Below are positions 32,493 to 41,950 of a stretch of DNA of 64,000 bases, piece by piece. Position numbers and translations under genes: made by a program. The notes beneath the pieces were generated by a model. That model was not told where the DNA came from. It made no database searches and was given only the letters and a program-made list of their open reading frames with translations. The DNA is from Helicobacter sp. 11S02629-2 (GTDB lineage: Bacteria; Campylobacterota; Campylobacteria; Campylobacterales; Helicobacteraceae): the NCBI RefSeq assembly GCF_002272875.1, contig NZ_MLAN01000001.1:186001-250000 (forward strand), written 5' to 3'. Within the stretch, counting starts at the first letter, position 1. Every line of letters starts with the position of its first letter.

Positions 32493-35400
32493 TACTGTTT
32501 ATTGTTTTCTATGATGGTGTCTATTAAAAAGTCTATTGGCGTGAAGACTCTTTTTAGAATATTAAAAGGTGCTTTTATAACATCTTCTGCAAGGCTTATA
32601 TTAACTTTTGGGTTATCATACTTGCCTGTTAAGATTAAATTAGTACTTATCTTTCCTTCCCTTCCTAAGATGATATATCCAACAACTGGGATTCTACTAA
32701 GTAGGCTACTTACGTTTTTGATAGTTGAGATATTTAAAGTCACTGAAGTTTCTTTGCTTGCAAGGTCTATTATCCCTTCTCCATTTATATCCATAGTTGA
32801 GCCAACTAGGTAGATGTTTTCTAATCCAAGATAGTCTTTGTTCATAGCAAGCTTTATTATCCCCCTATCTACTTTGTAGCCATCTGCGCCAAGATGAGGA
32901 TTTTTAAACACTATCAAAGAAGGTACTGTATCTATAAGTGCAAAGATGTTTTGTACTACTTTAAAGTCAGTAAAGGCAGTATTGTTCATGTTAATAGTTG
33001 CACTTATATTGTCACCTCTCATAAAGGCTTTTATATTAAAAAGGCCTCCACTTACTATATCTTTACCACCGCCATTAGACTTAAGCACTCTATTAATAAA
33101 GTCGCCACTAAAGTTTTTTGCATCAAAGAACATGACGCCATCAACCATGGTCATATTAAAGATTCCATTACCATAAGATCCATCTATTATAGTCTTATGG
33201 CTTTTTATACGTGCGTTAACATCTTCTAGTGGAATCTTATAGCCTTTAAACAAAAACGTCATATTATTTAAGACTATATTAAAGTCTAAGGCGTGGATAC
33301 CAAGCTGCTTTCTAAGGCTAGCTTTTGCTTGCTCTAGCTTTACGTTTTGCTCTGCTTCTTCTTTAGATATAGGAAGAGAGTTAGTGTCTTTAAAAAGCTC
33401 AGCTAAAAAAGGTATCTTAGAATCTAAGGCTAAATCTAAGTCTATAGCATAGCCACCACTTTTAAGCATACTTAAAGAATCTTTACTCTTATAGACTATG
33501 TTTTTATCACTAGTGATATTTAAAAAGCCTTTTTTACTTTCGCCAGCTAAGGAGATGTCAGTTAGCTTTTTGTTATCAAGAGAATAGATTGGATAATCAA
33601 GCTTTGTTAGCTTAGCTTTAAAGTTAAAATCATGCGTTTTATTATCATCTAGTGGATAAGCCAAAGTCACATCTCCACCTTTTAGCCCATAGTATCTAAG
33701 CAAAGGTGATATATCTACTAGCTTTTGTAAGTCACTAGCTTGTACGTGTAAGATTCTATGTTTAAGCTCACTTATAGCTACTTGTGCCTTAGTGTCGCTA
33801 TTAGCTTGTGTGCTTGAAGTAGGCAGTGCTACTTCTTGACTTGCTTCATCTTGGCTTTTTGGACTAGGTGGCGGGGTGCTAGGTTTTACATTAGCTTCGC
33901 TTAGGGCTTCATCTATACTTAAGTTAAGATTAAGCGTAGGTACTTTTAAGATAAGGTGCTTTTTAAAGTCTATCTCAAAGCTAAGTTTTGTATTTGTCAT
34001 ATCTAGTAAGTCTTGTTCTAAGTTAAGCTCTTTTTCTTTTTCAACTTCTTTTCTTGCAAGGCTTGCTATATCTTTTGGACTTAGCTTAGTAAAAGGTCTA
34101 GTTTCTTGCTTTTGCACCTTTAGCTTATCCCATACTTGACTTTTAGTAGGCTTGGTTATGATGACATCTTTTGCATCTTTTTGCTTAGTAGTATCTATGC
34201 TTTTAGAATCTTGAGTATTGTTAGAATCTTTATTAGCATCTATGTCTTTTTCATCTTGCAGGCTTTGTGTTTTAGGCTGCGTAGTATTAATATCTTTATT
34301 TTCATTGGCATTTGGGCTTGTAGCATTTTCTTGTGTCTTAGTATCTAGACTAGGCTGCTTACTAGTTTCACCAACACTGCTAGGGTTGCTTTCTAGCGGT
34401 GGAATGGGTGTTATTATGATAGGAGTGCTTGGAGTTTGTGGGGCTTTTAAAGCATTAGTAGTGTCATCTTCATCTAAGCTTGATGGACTTGTTACTATCT
34501 CTTCTTTAGGTGTGCCTTTTAAGCTTTGGTCTATGGAATCTATGGAATCTTTTGGCTGTGATGGCTTTGAAGCCTCTATATCTGAATGAAGCTCATAGTA
34601 AAGATTTTTATCTTTAGATTCTATATCACTAGGCTGAAGTAAGCTAGGGGCTACATCGCTTACCTCACTAGGGTTATTAAGACTAGCATCAGCTAAGCTT
34701 CCATTAAAAGCAGTCTTTAGCACACTAGCCCCATAAGGCTTAACACCTAGTCTATCATCAAAGTAAAAAAGCCCTAATGCTTCTTTTTGTAAGGGCTTAT
34801 CTTTAGTGTTAGTGCTTTCAGTAATGGGTGTAAACTTATCTAAGTCATTAGTGTTAATAGTGGCTTTTTTTATTAAAGTATTAGCCTTTAAGACTTCTGT
34901 TTTTAGGTCTAAAGAAGCCTGCATATTGCCATTTACTAAATCTTTATAAGTCACATCATTACCAGTTATGTAAATCATCTCTTGAGTGTGATTTATATCA
35001 AGGGCGACTTGTAAGTCTTTAGCACTTAGCGGGTAGTCAAAAAGTGCTAGCTGCATGTTCTTGCCAGTTATGATGCCTTTGGTAGTAAACTCATCTTTTT
35101 TAGTCTCTGGGTTATAGATAAGATTCATAGCAAGGCTTACTTTCATGGTGTTATCTAACATAGCACTACTTAGATCTCCACCATCACCTTCTTGGCTATC
35201 TTGGGTGCTAGAAGACTCACTTTGCTCTCTATCTGTGCTAGCTTTATTACTAGCTTCTTCTTTGGTGCTTTGTGTATCTTCTTGCTGCTTTACTTCTTTG
35301 TTTTCGTCTTCTTCTTGCTTTACTTCTTCTTGCTTTACTTCTTGCAAGCCTTCTTCTTTTGAAGCCTCTTTGTTTTCTGTGCTTAAAGATTCTGCATTAG

Positions 35401-37834
35401 TTTTAGTTGCATCTAAGTTTTGTGCTTTATCCTTGCTAGCTAGTCTAAAGGCTTCTAAGGTACTTTTTGAAGGTATAGCAAGCTGCTTTAGAGGCATATG
35501 CACATCATAGTGTTCTAGCAGTCTTTCTAGGCTTTCATCTAAGACTGCATTTTGTGCGATTATATTTATATGTATATCAGGATGAGGCATATTAACTATA
35601 TCTACACTTGAATTATCAAGCACAGCTTCATTAAAGCTAGCCTTAGGAGTTTTTATATAAAGTCCTCTATCTTTGTAAGTAAGATAGGCATTAGGCGCTT
35701 CTATTGGGTCAAGTCCTTGGGCTAAAGTGACTTTTAAGTCAGTAAAGCTGATTTTGGCGTGGGTTTTATGTAAAAAGTCATAGGCTATGTCTTTAGGATC
35801 TAACCTTACATCAAACCTAAGATCTTCTATCTTTAAACTGCTATAAGCGATATTGGTATAAAGCCACTCTTCTAAAGTAGCTTTTAAGTGCTCATCTTCT
35901 ATCAAATCAAAGTACTTTTTAAACATAGCAAGGCTTGCAAGGTTAGTGCTTTGAGTGCTAAGACGTAGCTTTTTAGTAGTGCTTATACCAGTAAAGGTAA
36001 GGGCTTCTTTTCTAGTAAAGTTAGCTTTTATATTAAAGGCTAGCTCTTTTTTAGGCACAGAGTAGATTAGGTCTCCACCTAAGATCGCATCAAAGCCTTT
36101 TATCAAAAACTGTCTTACGTTTAAGACTAGATCCCTTCCTTCACTTACTATGCTAAAGCTAGCATTAACTAAAGGCGTTTTTAAAATATAGCTTTTCCCA
36201 TCAAATCTAACGCTGCCGGTGTATTTGTGATTGATACTTATATCTTTTATCTCTAAGAACTTAAAGTAAGAAAAGATAAAGATACTTTTTTGTATGTAGT
36301 TTATGGCGTCATTGACATTTTCTTCTATAGTCTTAGTGTTTTCTTGCTTAGCTTTAGAATCCATCACATCAACTTTATCTATAGTCAAAACAAACTTATT
36401 TTCTAACTTCAAAAAGACATTTTGCACTTCTATGCCAGCTATGCTTACATCTTTTATATGTATACCACCAGCTAGGATTCTATAAAGCACTACTAGGATG
36501 ATGACTATTATAATTATGATGATTGAGAGTTTTAATAAAGCCTTGTTAGATTTTTTTTTTGCTATGTGCTTTGGATTCTTAGGGGGCTTTTTAAATGAAA
36601 GTAAGCTAGGCTTGCTTTCAGAGTTAGCTAAGTTAGAATCTTTTGAAACGTCTAAAACTTCAGGGTTTTTTTTTAGTGCATCTTCAGTGTTAGATTCTAA
36701 GTCTTTACTTTTATCTTCTATGCGTTTTGGACTAATAGGCTCGCTTTTTACTTCTTGCATTGTCGCATCTTGCGTTTTTATCTCTTGTGTTTGTGCCTCT
36801 TTTGGCTTTTCTTCTTGTGTTTTTGCTTCTTCTGCTTGTGCCTCTTGTGGCAAGCTTGCTTCAGTATTAATAGCCTTTGTTTGTATCTTAGCTTCATCTA
36901 CTGCAGGGATTTTTTCTTTAAGCACATCTTTAGAAGCATCTTTTTTATCATCTGGCGTTTTTATCTCATAAAGCTTAAAATGAGGATTTGAAAGCTCATC
37001 TAACAGTATAGTTTGCTTTTTATCTTCACTTACTTTATGCCCTTCCTCACTGCTAGCTTTAAGACTAAGCTCTCTTGCCTTAGCCTCTGCTTCAAGTAAG
37101 GAATCTTTTATAGTTTTAAGATTAGCAAGGTTAAGATTTAAAGACTTTTCATCTAGATACTCTTCAACCCTTATAGCCTTTGGACTTATGTCATCAAGTG
37201 AGACTGACTTAACACTTGGCTCTTTTGTGTCTTTTAAGCTGCGTTTAGATTCTAACTCCTGCCCATCTAGCTTGCTAGCTTCTTTGGAATCCACTTTTAT
37301 ATCTTGTGCTTTTATGTCTACTTCTTTAGTGCTTGCTTCTTGGACGTCTCTTTCTTTGGTGCTCTTCTCTTTAGTGTTTGCTTCCTTAGTGCTTTCTACT
37401 TTGGAATCTTCACCTTTAGATTCTATATCCTTAGGGCTTTCATCATAGTTTTTTATCTCTAAGTCTGCATCTTCACCTAAGTCAAGATTTTTTATCTTAG
37501 ATATGACATCACTAGAAATATCAAGATTTTTACCATCTTCTTTGTTTATAATGTCTTCATTAGGAACGACTTTTGTTATATTTGAAGCTGTAAGTACTGG
37601 CACAGCTAAGATATCCACACTTTTATCTTTCTTGCCAAAGAGTCTTGTAAAGAAGTTTCCAGTTTTTTTAGAAGGAGCCTTTTTGTCAGCATCTACCTCT
37701 TTTAGTAAGCTAATATCTCGCTTTTTCTTTACTTCCACACTTTCTTCGGTATGGACACTTCCTAAAGGCTTAGAATCTACGCTAGTGTCAGCTAGGATAC
37801 TGTTAAATTTTTTATTATTTTTATTGATTGCCAT
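32492..37834 (-). CDS. Giant AsmA-like (DUF3971/YhdP-type) protein with low-complexity regions
   Basis: The 1780-residue protein has a single membrane helix at about residues 434-455 (LSIIIIIIVIILVVLY). The roughly 430 residues before it would face the cytoplasm and are almost entirely Lys/Glu/Ser/Asp repeats (TKEA, KTQE, VDSK variants). Two more low-complexity inserts lie near residues 790-885 and 1070-1280. The rest is periplasmic beta-rich AsmA/YhdP-type sequence, and the C-terminus (GLFNIKAFMRGDNIS, LGREGKIST, LTGKYDNPKVNISL) is typical. AsmA-like bridge proteins carry phospholipid to the outer membrane in other bacteria. The start at 37834 lacks a clear ribosome site and overlaps mltG. 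Confidence 0.75.
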   Translation of the reverse strand: MAINKNNKKFNSILADTSVDSKPLGSVHTEESVEVKKKRDISLLKEVDADKKAPSKKTGNFFTRLFGKKDKSVDILAVPVLTASNITKVVPNEDIINKEDGKNLDISSDVISKIKNLDLGEDADLEIKNYDESPKDIESKGEDSKVESTKEANTKEKSTKERDVQEASTKEVDIKAQDIKVDSKEASKLDGQELESKRSLKDTKEPSVKSVSLDDISPKAIRVEEYLDEKSLNLNLANLKTIKDSLLEAEAKARELSLKASSEEGHKVSEDKKQTILLDELSNPHFKLYEIKTPDDKKDASKDVLKEKIPAVDEAKIQTKAINTEASLPQEAQAEEAKTQEEKPKEAQTQEIKTQDATMQEVKSEPISPKRIEDKSKDLESNTEDALKKNPEVLDVSKDSNLANSESKPSLLSFKKPPKNPKHIAKKKSNKALLKLSIIIIIIVIILVVLYRILAGGIHIKDVSIAGIEVQNVFLKLENKFVLTIDKVDVMDSKAKQENTKTIEENVNDAINYIQKSIFIFSYFKFLEIKDISINHKYTGSVRFDGKSYILKTPLVNASFSIVSEGRDLVLNVRQFLIKGFDAILGGDLIYSVPKKELAFNIKANFTRKEALTFTGISTTKKLRLSTQSTNLASLAMFKKYFDLIEDEHLKATLEEWLYTNIAYSSLKIEDLRFDVRLDPKDIAYDFLHKTHAKISFTDLKVTLAQGLDPIEAPNAYLTYKDRGLYIKTPKASFNEAVLDNSSVDIVNMPHPDIHINIIAQNAVLDESLERLLEHYDVHMPLKQLAIPSKSTLEAFRLASKDKAQNLDATKTNAESLSTENKEASKEEGLQEVKQEEVKQEEDENKEVKQQEDTQSTKEEASNKASTDREQSESSSTQDSQEGDGGDLSSAMLDNTMKVSLAMNLIYNPETKKDEFTTKGIITGKNMQLALFDYPLSAKDLQVALDINHTQEMIYITGNDVTYKDLVNGNMQASLDLKTEVLKANTLIKKATINTNDLDKFTPITESTNTKDKPLQKEALGLFYFDDRLGVKPYGASVLKTAFNGSLADASLNNPSEVSDVAPSLLQPSDIESKDKNLYYELHSDIEASKPSQPKDSIDSIDQSLKGTPKEEIVTSPSSLDEDDTTNALKAPQTPSTPIIITPIPPLESNPSSVGETSKQPSLDTKTQENATSPNANENKDINTTQPKTQSLQDEKDIDANKDSNNTQDSKSIDTTKQKDAKDVIITKPTKSQVWDKLKVQKQETRPFTKLSPKDIASLARKEVEKEKELNLEQDLLDMTNTKLSFEIDFKKHLILKVPTLNLNLSIDEALSEANVKPSTPPPSPKSQDEASQEVALPTSSTQANSDTKAQVAISELKHRILHVQASDLQKLVDISPLLRYYGLKGGDVTLAYPLDDNKTHDFNFKAKLTKLDYPIYSLDNKKLTDISLAGESKKGFLNITSDKNIVYKSKDSLSMLKSGGYAIDLDLALDSKIPFLAELFKDTNSLPISKEEAEQNVKLEQAKASLRKQLGIHALDFNIVLNNMTFLFKGYKIPLEDVNARIKSHKTIIDGSYGNGIFNMTMVDGVMFFDAKNFSGDFINRVLKSNGGGKDIVSGGLFNIKAFMRGDNISATINMNNTAFTDFKVVQNIFALIDTVPSLIVFKNPHLGADGYKVDRGIIKLAMNKDYLGLENIYLVGSTMDINGEGIIDLASKETSVTLNISTIKNVSSLLSRIPVVGYIILGREGKISTNLILTGKYDNPKVNISLAEDVIKAPFNILKRVFTPIDFLIDTIIENNKQ

Positions 37835-38738
37835 GTCTTTTTATCTAAGCTACCCTATGAAGTCAGCAGTTATTTTATACATCCCAAAAGGAACTACTAG
37901 AGAGATTATAACACAGTTGCAAAGCCAAAACTACGATGTAAGTAAGGTAGATGCCTACATCACAAGGCTCTTTGGTTTTACTCAAAGTGGCTATATAGAG
38001 ATGCCAAGCTCTACACTTTCAAAGGGTGAGTTTTTATACTATCTAGTTAAATCTAAGGCGGCTACTAGAAAGTTTACTTTGATACCGGGTGAGACTAGCT
38101 ACTTCTTTTTACGTGACCTTGCAAGTGCTTATAGCTTTGATGAAGCTAAGCTTGAACTGCTATATAAGCTAAAGTTTCCCTACACTGATGGAGTCATCCT
38201 TGCTAACACCTACAACCTCCCCTACTCTACAAATGAGCAAAATCTAATAGACATACTTTATAACATCTCCATGCAAGAACAAAAAAGACTAGCTATCAAA
38301 CTAACTGGAAGCTATGATGAAAAAAAGTGGTTTAAAGTCATAACTAAGGCTTCTATCATACAAAAAGAAGCAGCTAACATCAAAGAGATGCCTATCATCT
38401 CAGGTGTTATAGATAACCGTATAAAAATAGGCATGCCTTTACAGATGGATGGCTCGCTAAACTATGGCAAGTACTCTCACATAAGAGTAACTCCAGAGCG
38501 TATACAAACTGATAAGACTACATTTAACACTTATAAGTACCTAGGGCTTCCAAAAGAGCCTAGTGGAAGTGTAAGTATAGATGCTATAAAAGCAGCACTT
38601 AATCCTAGTAAAGTGCCCTATCTTTACTTTATGAGAAACGACAAAGGCACGCATGACTTTTCAACTACTTATCAAGCCCACTTGAGTAATGTAGAAAAAC
38701 GTCAAAAGACACTAGATATAACAGATAAGGCAAGATAA
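37785..38738 (+). CDS. mltG: Endolytic murein transglycosylase (YceG/MltG family)
   Basis: MltG cuts nascent glycan strands and helps end glycan polymerisation in the inner membrane. The YceG core is clear: VILYIPKGTTREIITQL (LysM-like), LIPGETSYFFLRDLA, TDGVILANTYNLPY, and the catalytic ASIIQKEAANIKEMPIISGVIDNR with the key Glu. The obvious ATG codons (37833, 37857) leave no membrane anchor, whereas an in-frame GTG at 37785 adds LLNFLLFLLIAMSFYLS, a good transmembrane helix expected for this family. That start overlaps the first 50 bases of the opposite AsmA-like gene. No strong ribosome site marks any of the starts. Confidence 0.85.
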   Translation: MSARILLNFLLFLLIAMSFYLSYPMKSAVILYIPKGTTREIITQLQSQNYDVSKVDAYITRLFGFTQSGYIEMPSSTLSKGEFLYYLVKSKAATRKFTLIPGETSYFFLRDLASAYSFDEAKLELLYKLKFPYTDGVILANTYNLPYSTNEQNLIDILYNISMQEQKRLAIKLTGSYDEKKWFKVITKASIIQKEAANIKEMPIISGVIDNRIKIGMPLQMDGSLNYGKYSHIRVTPERIQTDKTTFNTYKYLGLPKEPSGSVSIDAIKAALNPSKVPYLYFMRNDKGTHDFSTTYQAHLSNVEKRQKTLDITDKAR

Positions 38739-38768
38739 AAACTAAGGTAGTAGGTGCTAAAAGGCTTT

Positions 38769-41120
38769 TTAAACCTTACTAAAAACACGGGCGATTTTAG
38801 ATTCTAAAATTAGCGTTACTATGCTAGATTTTAAAGTGCTAAGTCCTTCATAGACTAAAACTTTAGGTTTATCTTCTAAGTGGCTTAAAGTCCTTAAAGC
38901 ACTATCTTTAAAGCCTTCTTTTACTAAAAGCACTAAGGTGTTTTCATCTACTTCTTCTTCTACTAAAAAGCCTTCTTTTTTTAAAAGCTTAGTGATATCT
39001 TTTATATCACCTTCTAAGCCAGAATCTAAAGCTACAGTTATAAAACTAGGGTCTAGTGCGTAGCTAAACTCCCTTATCTTGCCACTAAAGTTTATCTTAA
39101 GGCTTATTTTAAATGCATCACTTTCTACACTTTCAACTACTCCTATGCCAAGTACTGCGTGTTTTAAGATGTCATTTCTTTTAAGACCTGTTAGTGTTCT
39201 AGCTTGAATTAAACTAGCTTCTTTACTTCTTTCAAATCTACCTGTGCTACCCCCTTCAAATCTAACACCATCTCTATAGCTTAAAGTCTCTTTTATCCCT
39301 AGTAAGTCTTTAACCTTGCACTCTTTTATAAAGCGTGATGTTGGCGTTTGCTTTCTTGTGCCGTGATGGAGGCGATTTTTAGCACTGCTTAGATAAAGCC
39401 CCTCTTTTGCACGCGTAAAAGCAACATAAGCTAGGCGTCTTTCTTCTTCTAGGTTGTCTTCACTTACTGGTAAAAAGCCCTCATTAAGCCCCATTAAAAA
39501 GACGTGCTTAAACTCTAAGCCTTTGCTTGAGTGTATATTTAAGACTGAAACCTCATCACTATATATATCTTCATCACTACTTGAAGTTAAGCTTATCTCA
39601 TCTAAAAAGCGCTCCAAGCCAAAACCAAGCTCGTGCATATCTTTACAAAGCCCTAAAAGCTCATCTATATTCTGACGTCTTGAGTTAGCTTCCTCGCTTA
39701 TATCTTTATCAGAGATTAGCTTTATGCTTCTTTTAAAGTTACCTGAGACTTCATAGAGGTTAAGTTTAAAATTAGATTCTATAAAGTCAAAAAACTCTTT
39801 TAACTTAGCAAAGCTTTTATGGCCATCTAAAAGCCCCTCTTTATAGGCTTGATAGACACTTAAGCCCTTACTTGCCTCTAAGATAGAATCTAGACTTTTT
39901 TCACCAAGACCACGTTTAGGGGAGATGATAGCCCTTAAAAAAGAATAATTATCATTTGGATTAATGATAAGTCTAAAGTAAGCAAGTGCGTCTTTTATCT
40001 CAGCCCTTTCATAAAAGCGAACAAGTCCTATAAGCTTATGTTTAATCTTGTAGCGATTAAGCGTAGCTTCTATGACGCGCGAGAGGGCATTAACCCTAAA
40101 GATGATAGCTATATCTTTTAGCCTTTCACCTTTGCTTTGTAGCTCATAAATAGCCTTGCAGACTTGCTCTATCTCTTCATACTCTGAAAAAGCATCGCTA
40201 TAAGTTATGCTAGCTTTAGATTCTATAGTTGGGCGAAGGATCTTGTTAAGCCTAGTTTGATTGTGTTTGATTAGGTTATTAGCAAGTTCTAAGATCTCTT
40301 TTTTAGATCTATAATTAGATTCTAATTTTATAGCCTTAGCGTCAAAGTCACTTTGAAAGTTTAAGATATTTTCTAAAAGTGCCCCCCTCCACTCATAGAT
40401 ACTTTGATCATCATCACCAACTACGCAGATATTATTATGCTCACTGCATAAAAGCTTTATAAGCTCTAGTTGAAGCAAGTTTGTATCTTGATACTCATCT
40501 ACCATAATGTACTTATAACGCTCAGATATAGCCCTCCTTAAAGCGTCAAACTCTTTAAGCAAAAGTGTTGGCATAAGTAGTAAGTCATCAAAGTCTACTA
40601 GGTTATTAAAGGCTAGATAGTCTTCATAGTCTTGATAGAGTCTAGCTTTTAAAGGGTGCTTTAAAGATAGCTCTTTGGGAGATAAAAGCTTGTTTTTAGC
40701 AGTACTTATAAAGTCGCGTACATCTTCAAGCTTTTCTTTATTTATCTTTTTGATGATGTCTTTTTGATCGTTTGAATCAATAATCACAAAGCTGCTATTT
40801 CGCTTATTGTCTAAAGATTCTATGTACTCGCGTAAAAAGATAAGTCCAAACTTATGGAAGGTGCAAAGGAGGGGGTCAAGCTTTTCTTTAGATTCTATTA
40901 AAGCAAGGGCACGCTCCCTCATCTCGCGGGCAGCTTTATTAGTAAAAGTAAGCGTTAAGGTGTTATAAGGGTCTATGCCTGCTTTATCTATCATGTAAGC
41001 TAGTCTTGTGGTTATAGTCTTAGTCTTGCCACTTCCAGCCCCAGCTATGATTAAAAGTGCACCATCTATGTGAGTGGCTGCGTAGCGCTGGGCTTCATTT
41101 AAGGAATCTAATATATCCAT
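38769..41120 (-). CDS. uvrD: UvrD/PcrA-type superfamily 1 DNA helicase
   Basis: The 783-residue 3'-5' helicase acts in repair and restart. SF1A motifs in order: Q-motif LNEAQRYAA, Walker A IIAGAGSGKTKTI, TLTFTNKAAREMRERA, YIMVDEYQDTN (motif II), VVGDDDQSIYEWRGA (III), LESNYRS (IV), SVLNIHSSKGLEFKHVFLMGL (V) and RRLAYVAFTRAKEGLYL (VI). The roughly 130 residues after motif VI are a divergent C-terminal region. It is followed on the plus side by the convergent mltG, only 30 bp away. UvrD, PcrA and Rep cannot be told apart by eye. Confidence 0.9.
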   Translation of the reverse strand: MDILDSLNEAQRYAATHIDGALLIIAGAGSGKTKTITTRLAYMIDKAGIDPYNTLTLTFTNKAAREMRERALALIESKEKLDPLLCTFHKFGLIFLREYIESLDNKRNSSFVIIDSNDQKDIIKKINKEKLEDVRDFISTAKNKLLSPKELSLKHPLKARLYQDYEDYLAFNNLVDFDDLLLMPTLLLKEFDALRRAISERYKYIMVDEYQDTNLLQLELIKLLCSEHNNICVVGDDDQSIYEWRGALLENILNFQSDFDAKAIKLESNYRSKKEILELANNLIKHNQTRLNKILRPTIESKASITYSDAFSEYEEIEQVCKAIYELQSKGERLKDIAIIFRVNALSRVIEATLNRYKIKHKLIGLVRFYERAEIKDALAYFRLIINPNDNYSFLRAIISPKRGLGEKSLDSILEASKGLSVYQAYKEGLLDGHKSFAKLKEFFDFIESNFKLNLYEVSGNFKRSIKLISDKDISEEANSRRQNIDELLGLCKDMHELGFGLERFLDEISLTSSSDEDIYSDEVSVLNIHSSKGLEFKHVFLMGLNEGFLPVSEDNLEEERRLAYVAFTRAKEGLYLSSAKNRLHHGTRKQTPTSRFIKECKVKDLLGIKETLSYRDGVRFEGGSTGRFERSKEASLIQARTLTGLKRNDILKHAVLGIGVVESVESDAFKISLKINFSGKIREFSYALDPSFITVALDSGLEGDIKDITKLLKKEGFLVEEEVDENTLVLLVKEGFKDSALRTLSHLEDKPKVLVYEGLSTLKSSIVTLILESKIARVFSKV

Positions 41121-41134
41121 TATCTCTTAGCTAG

Positions 41135-41950
41135 CTAGCCTTTTAGCTGCTCTAGCCTTTCTTTTTTAGTAGCTATCTCAGTTATCTGCACTGCAAAGTT
41201 TCCATCCACTACTACAACTTCACCCTTAGCTATTACTTTATCATTAACTAGTATTTCAAGTGGGTCACTTGCTAGCTGATTAAGCTCTATGACACTTCCT
41301 ATATCCATAGAGATAACGTCTTTTAAAAGCATGCGTTTTTGACCTATACGCACTTTTACATTTAAACCTATATCTAAAAGCATGGCTATGTTTTTTAGCT
41401 CGCGTTCATTTAGCACTGGCTTTGCTTGGACTTGTGGTTTTGGTGCTTCTTTAGATTCTAATAAGTTATCTTGGGTTAGCAGGAAAAAGCTTGATTTTAA
41501 AGAATCTATGGCGATGGAAAACTTATAAGCTTTATCATAGATAGTTAAGTTAGCTTCATCTTGCACAATTTCTAGATTTTCTACTTTAAAACTATACTTT
41601 GGTAAGGAATCTTGTGAGTTTAAAGTGGTACTTAGTGATCCTAAGACGTTATTAATAATCTCTTTTAAAGCATCTTTATCATCTTCTTCTAAGCTATCTT
41701 TTATAGCCCCATCCCCACCTAACATCATATCAGGCAGTGCTGTAGCTAGATCATAGCCCATAGCAAAGCTAAGCTTGCTAGAGACTTTGGAATCTAAGAT
41801 GACATTTACACTTACTAGCACAAAAGGTGTTGGTAAGATGTCATTACTAGCCCTACTTTCTCCTTTATACTCTAAGATAGCATCCCTTCCAAAAAGGCCT
41901 TCTAGTGTACCTTTAAACTCTTTAAGTACTAGATCTAAGAACTCTTTCAT
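41135..41950 (-). CDS. fliY: Flagellar motor switch protein FliY
   Basis: The 271-residue C-ring protein has an N-terminal CheC/FliM-like part and a C-terminal SPOA (FliN-like) domain (LDIGLNVKVRIGQKRMLLKDVISMDIGSVIELN, DPLEILVNDKVIAKGEVVVVDGNFAVQITEI). It binds with FliM and FliG to set rotation direction. Its start overlaps the fliM stop by four bases. The gene order matches HP1030-HP1031 of H. pylori. A CheC-type phosphatase motif is not evident in the N-terminal half. Confidence 0.9.
   Translation of the reverse strand: MKEFLDLVLKEFKGTLEGLFGRDAILEYKGESRASNDILPTPFVLVSVNVILDSKVSSKLSFAMGYDLATALPDMMLGGDGAIKDSLEEDDKDALKEIINNVLGSLSTTLNSQDSLPKYSFKVENLEIVQDEANLTIYDKAYKFSIAIDSLKSSFFLLTQDNLLESKEAPKPQVQAKPVLNERELKNIAMLLDIGLNVKVRIGQKRMLLKDVISMDIGSVIELNQLASDPLEILVNDKVIAKGEVVVVDGNFAVQITEIATKKERLEQLKG

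Noticed and set aside
36498-36971. Plus-strand open frames inside the AsmA-like gene
   Set aside because: They are antisense shadows of Lys/Glu/Ser repeats, giving Ser/Leu/Cys-rich sequence without domains or ribosome sites.
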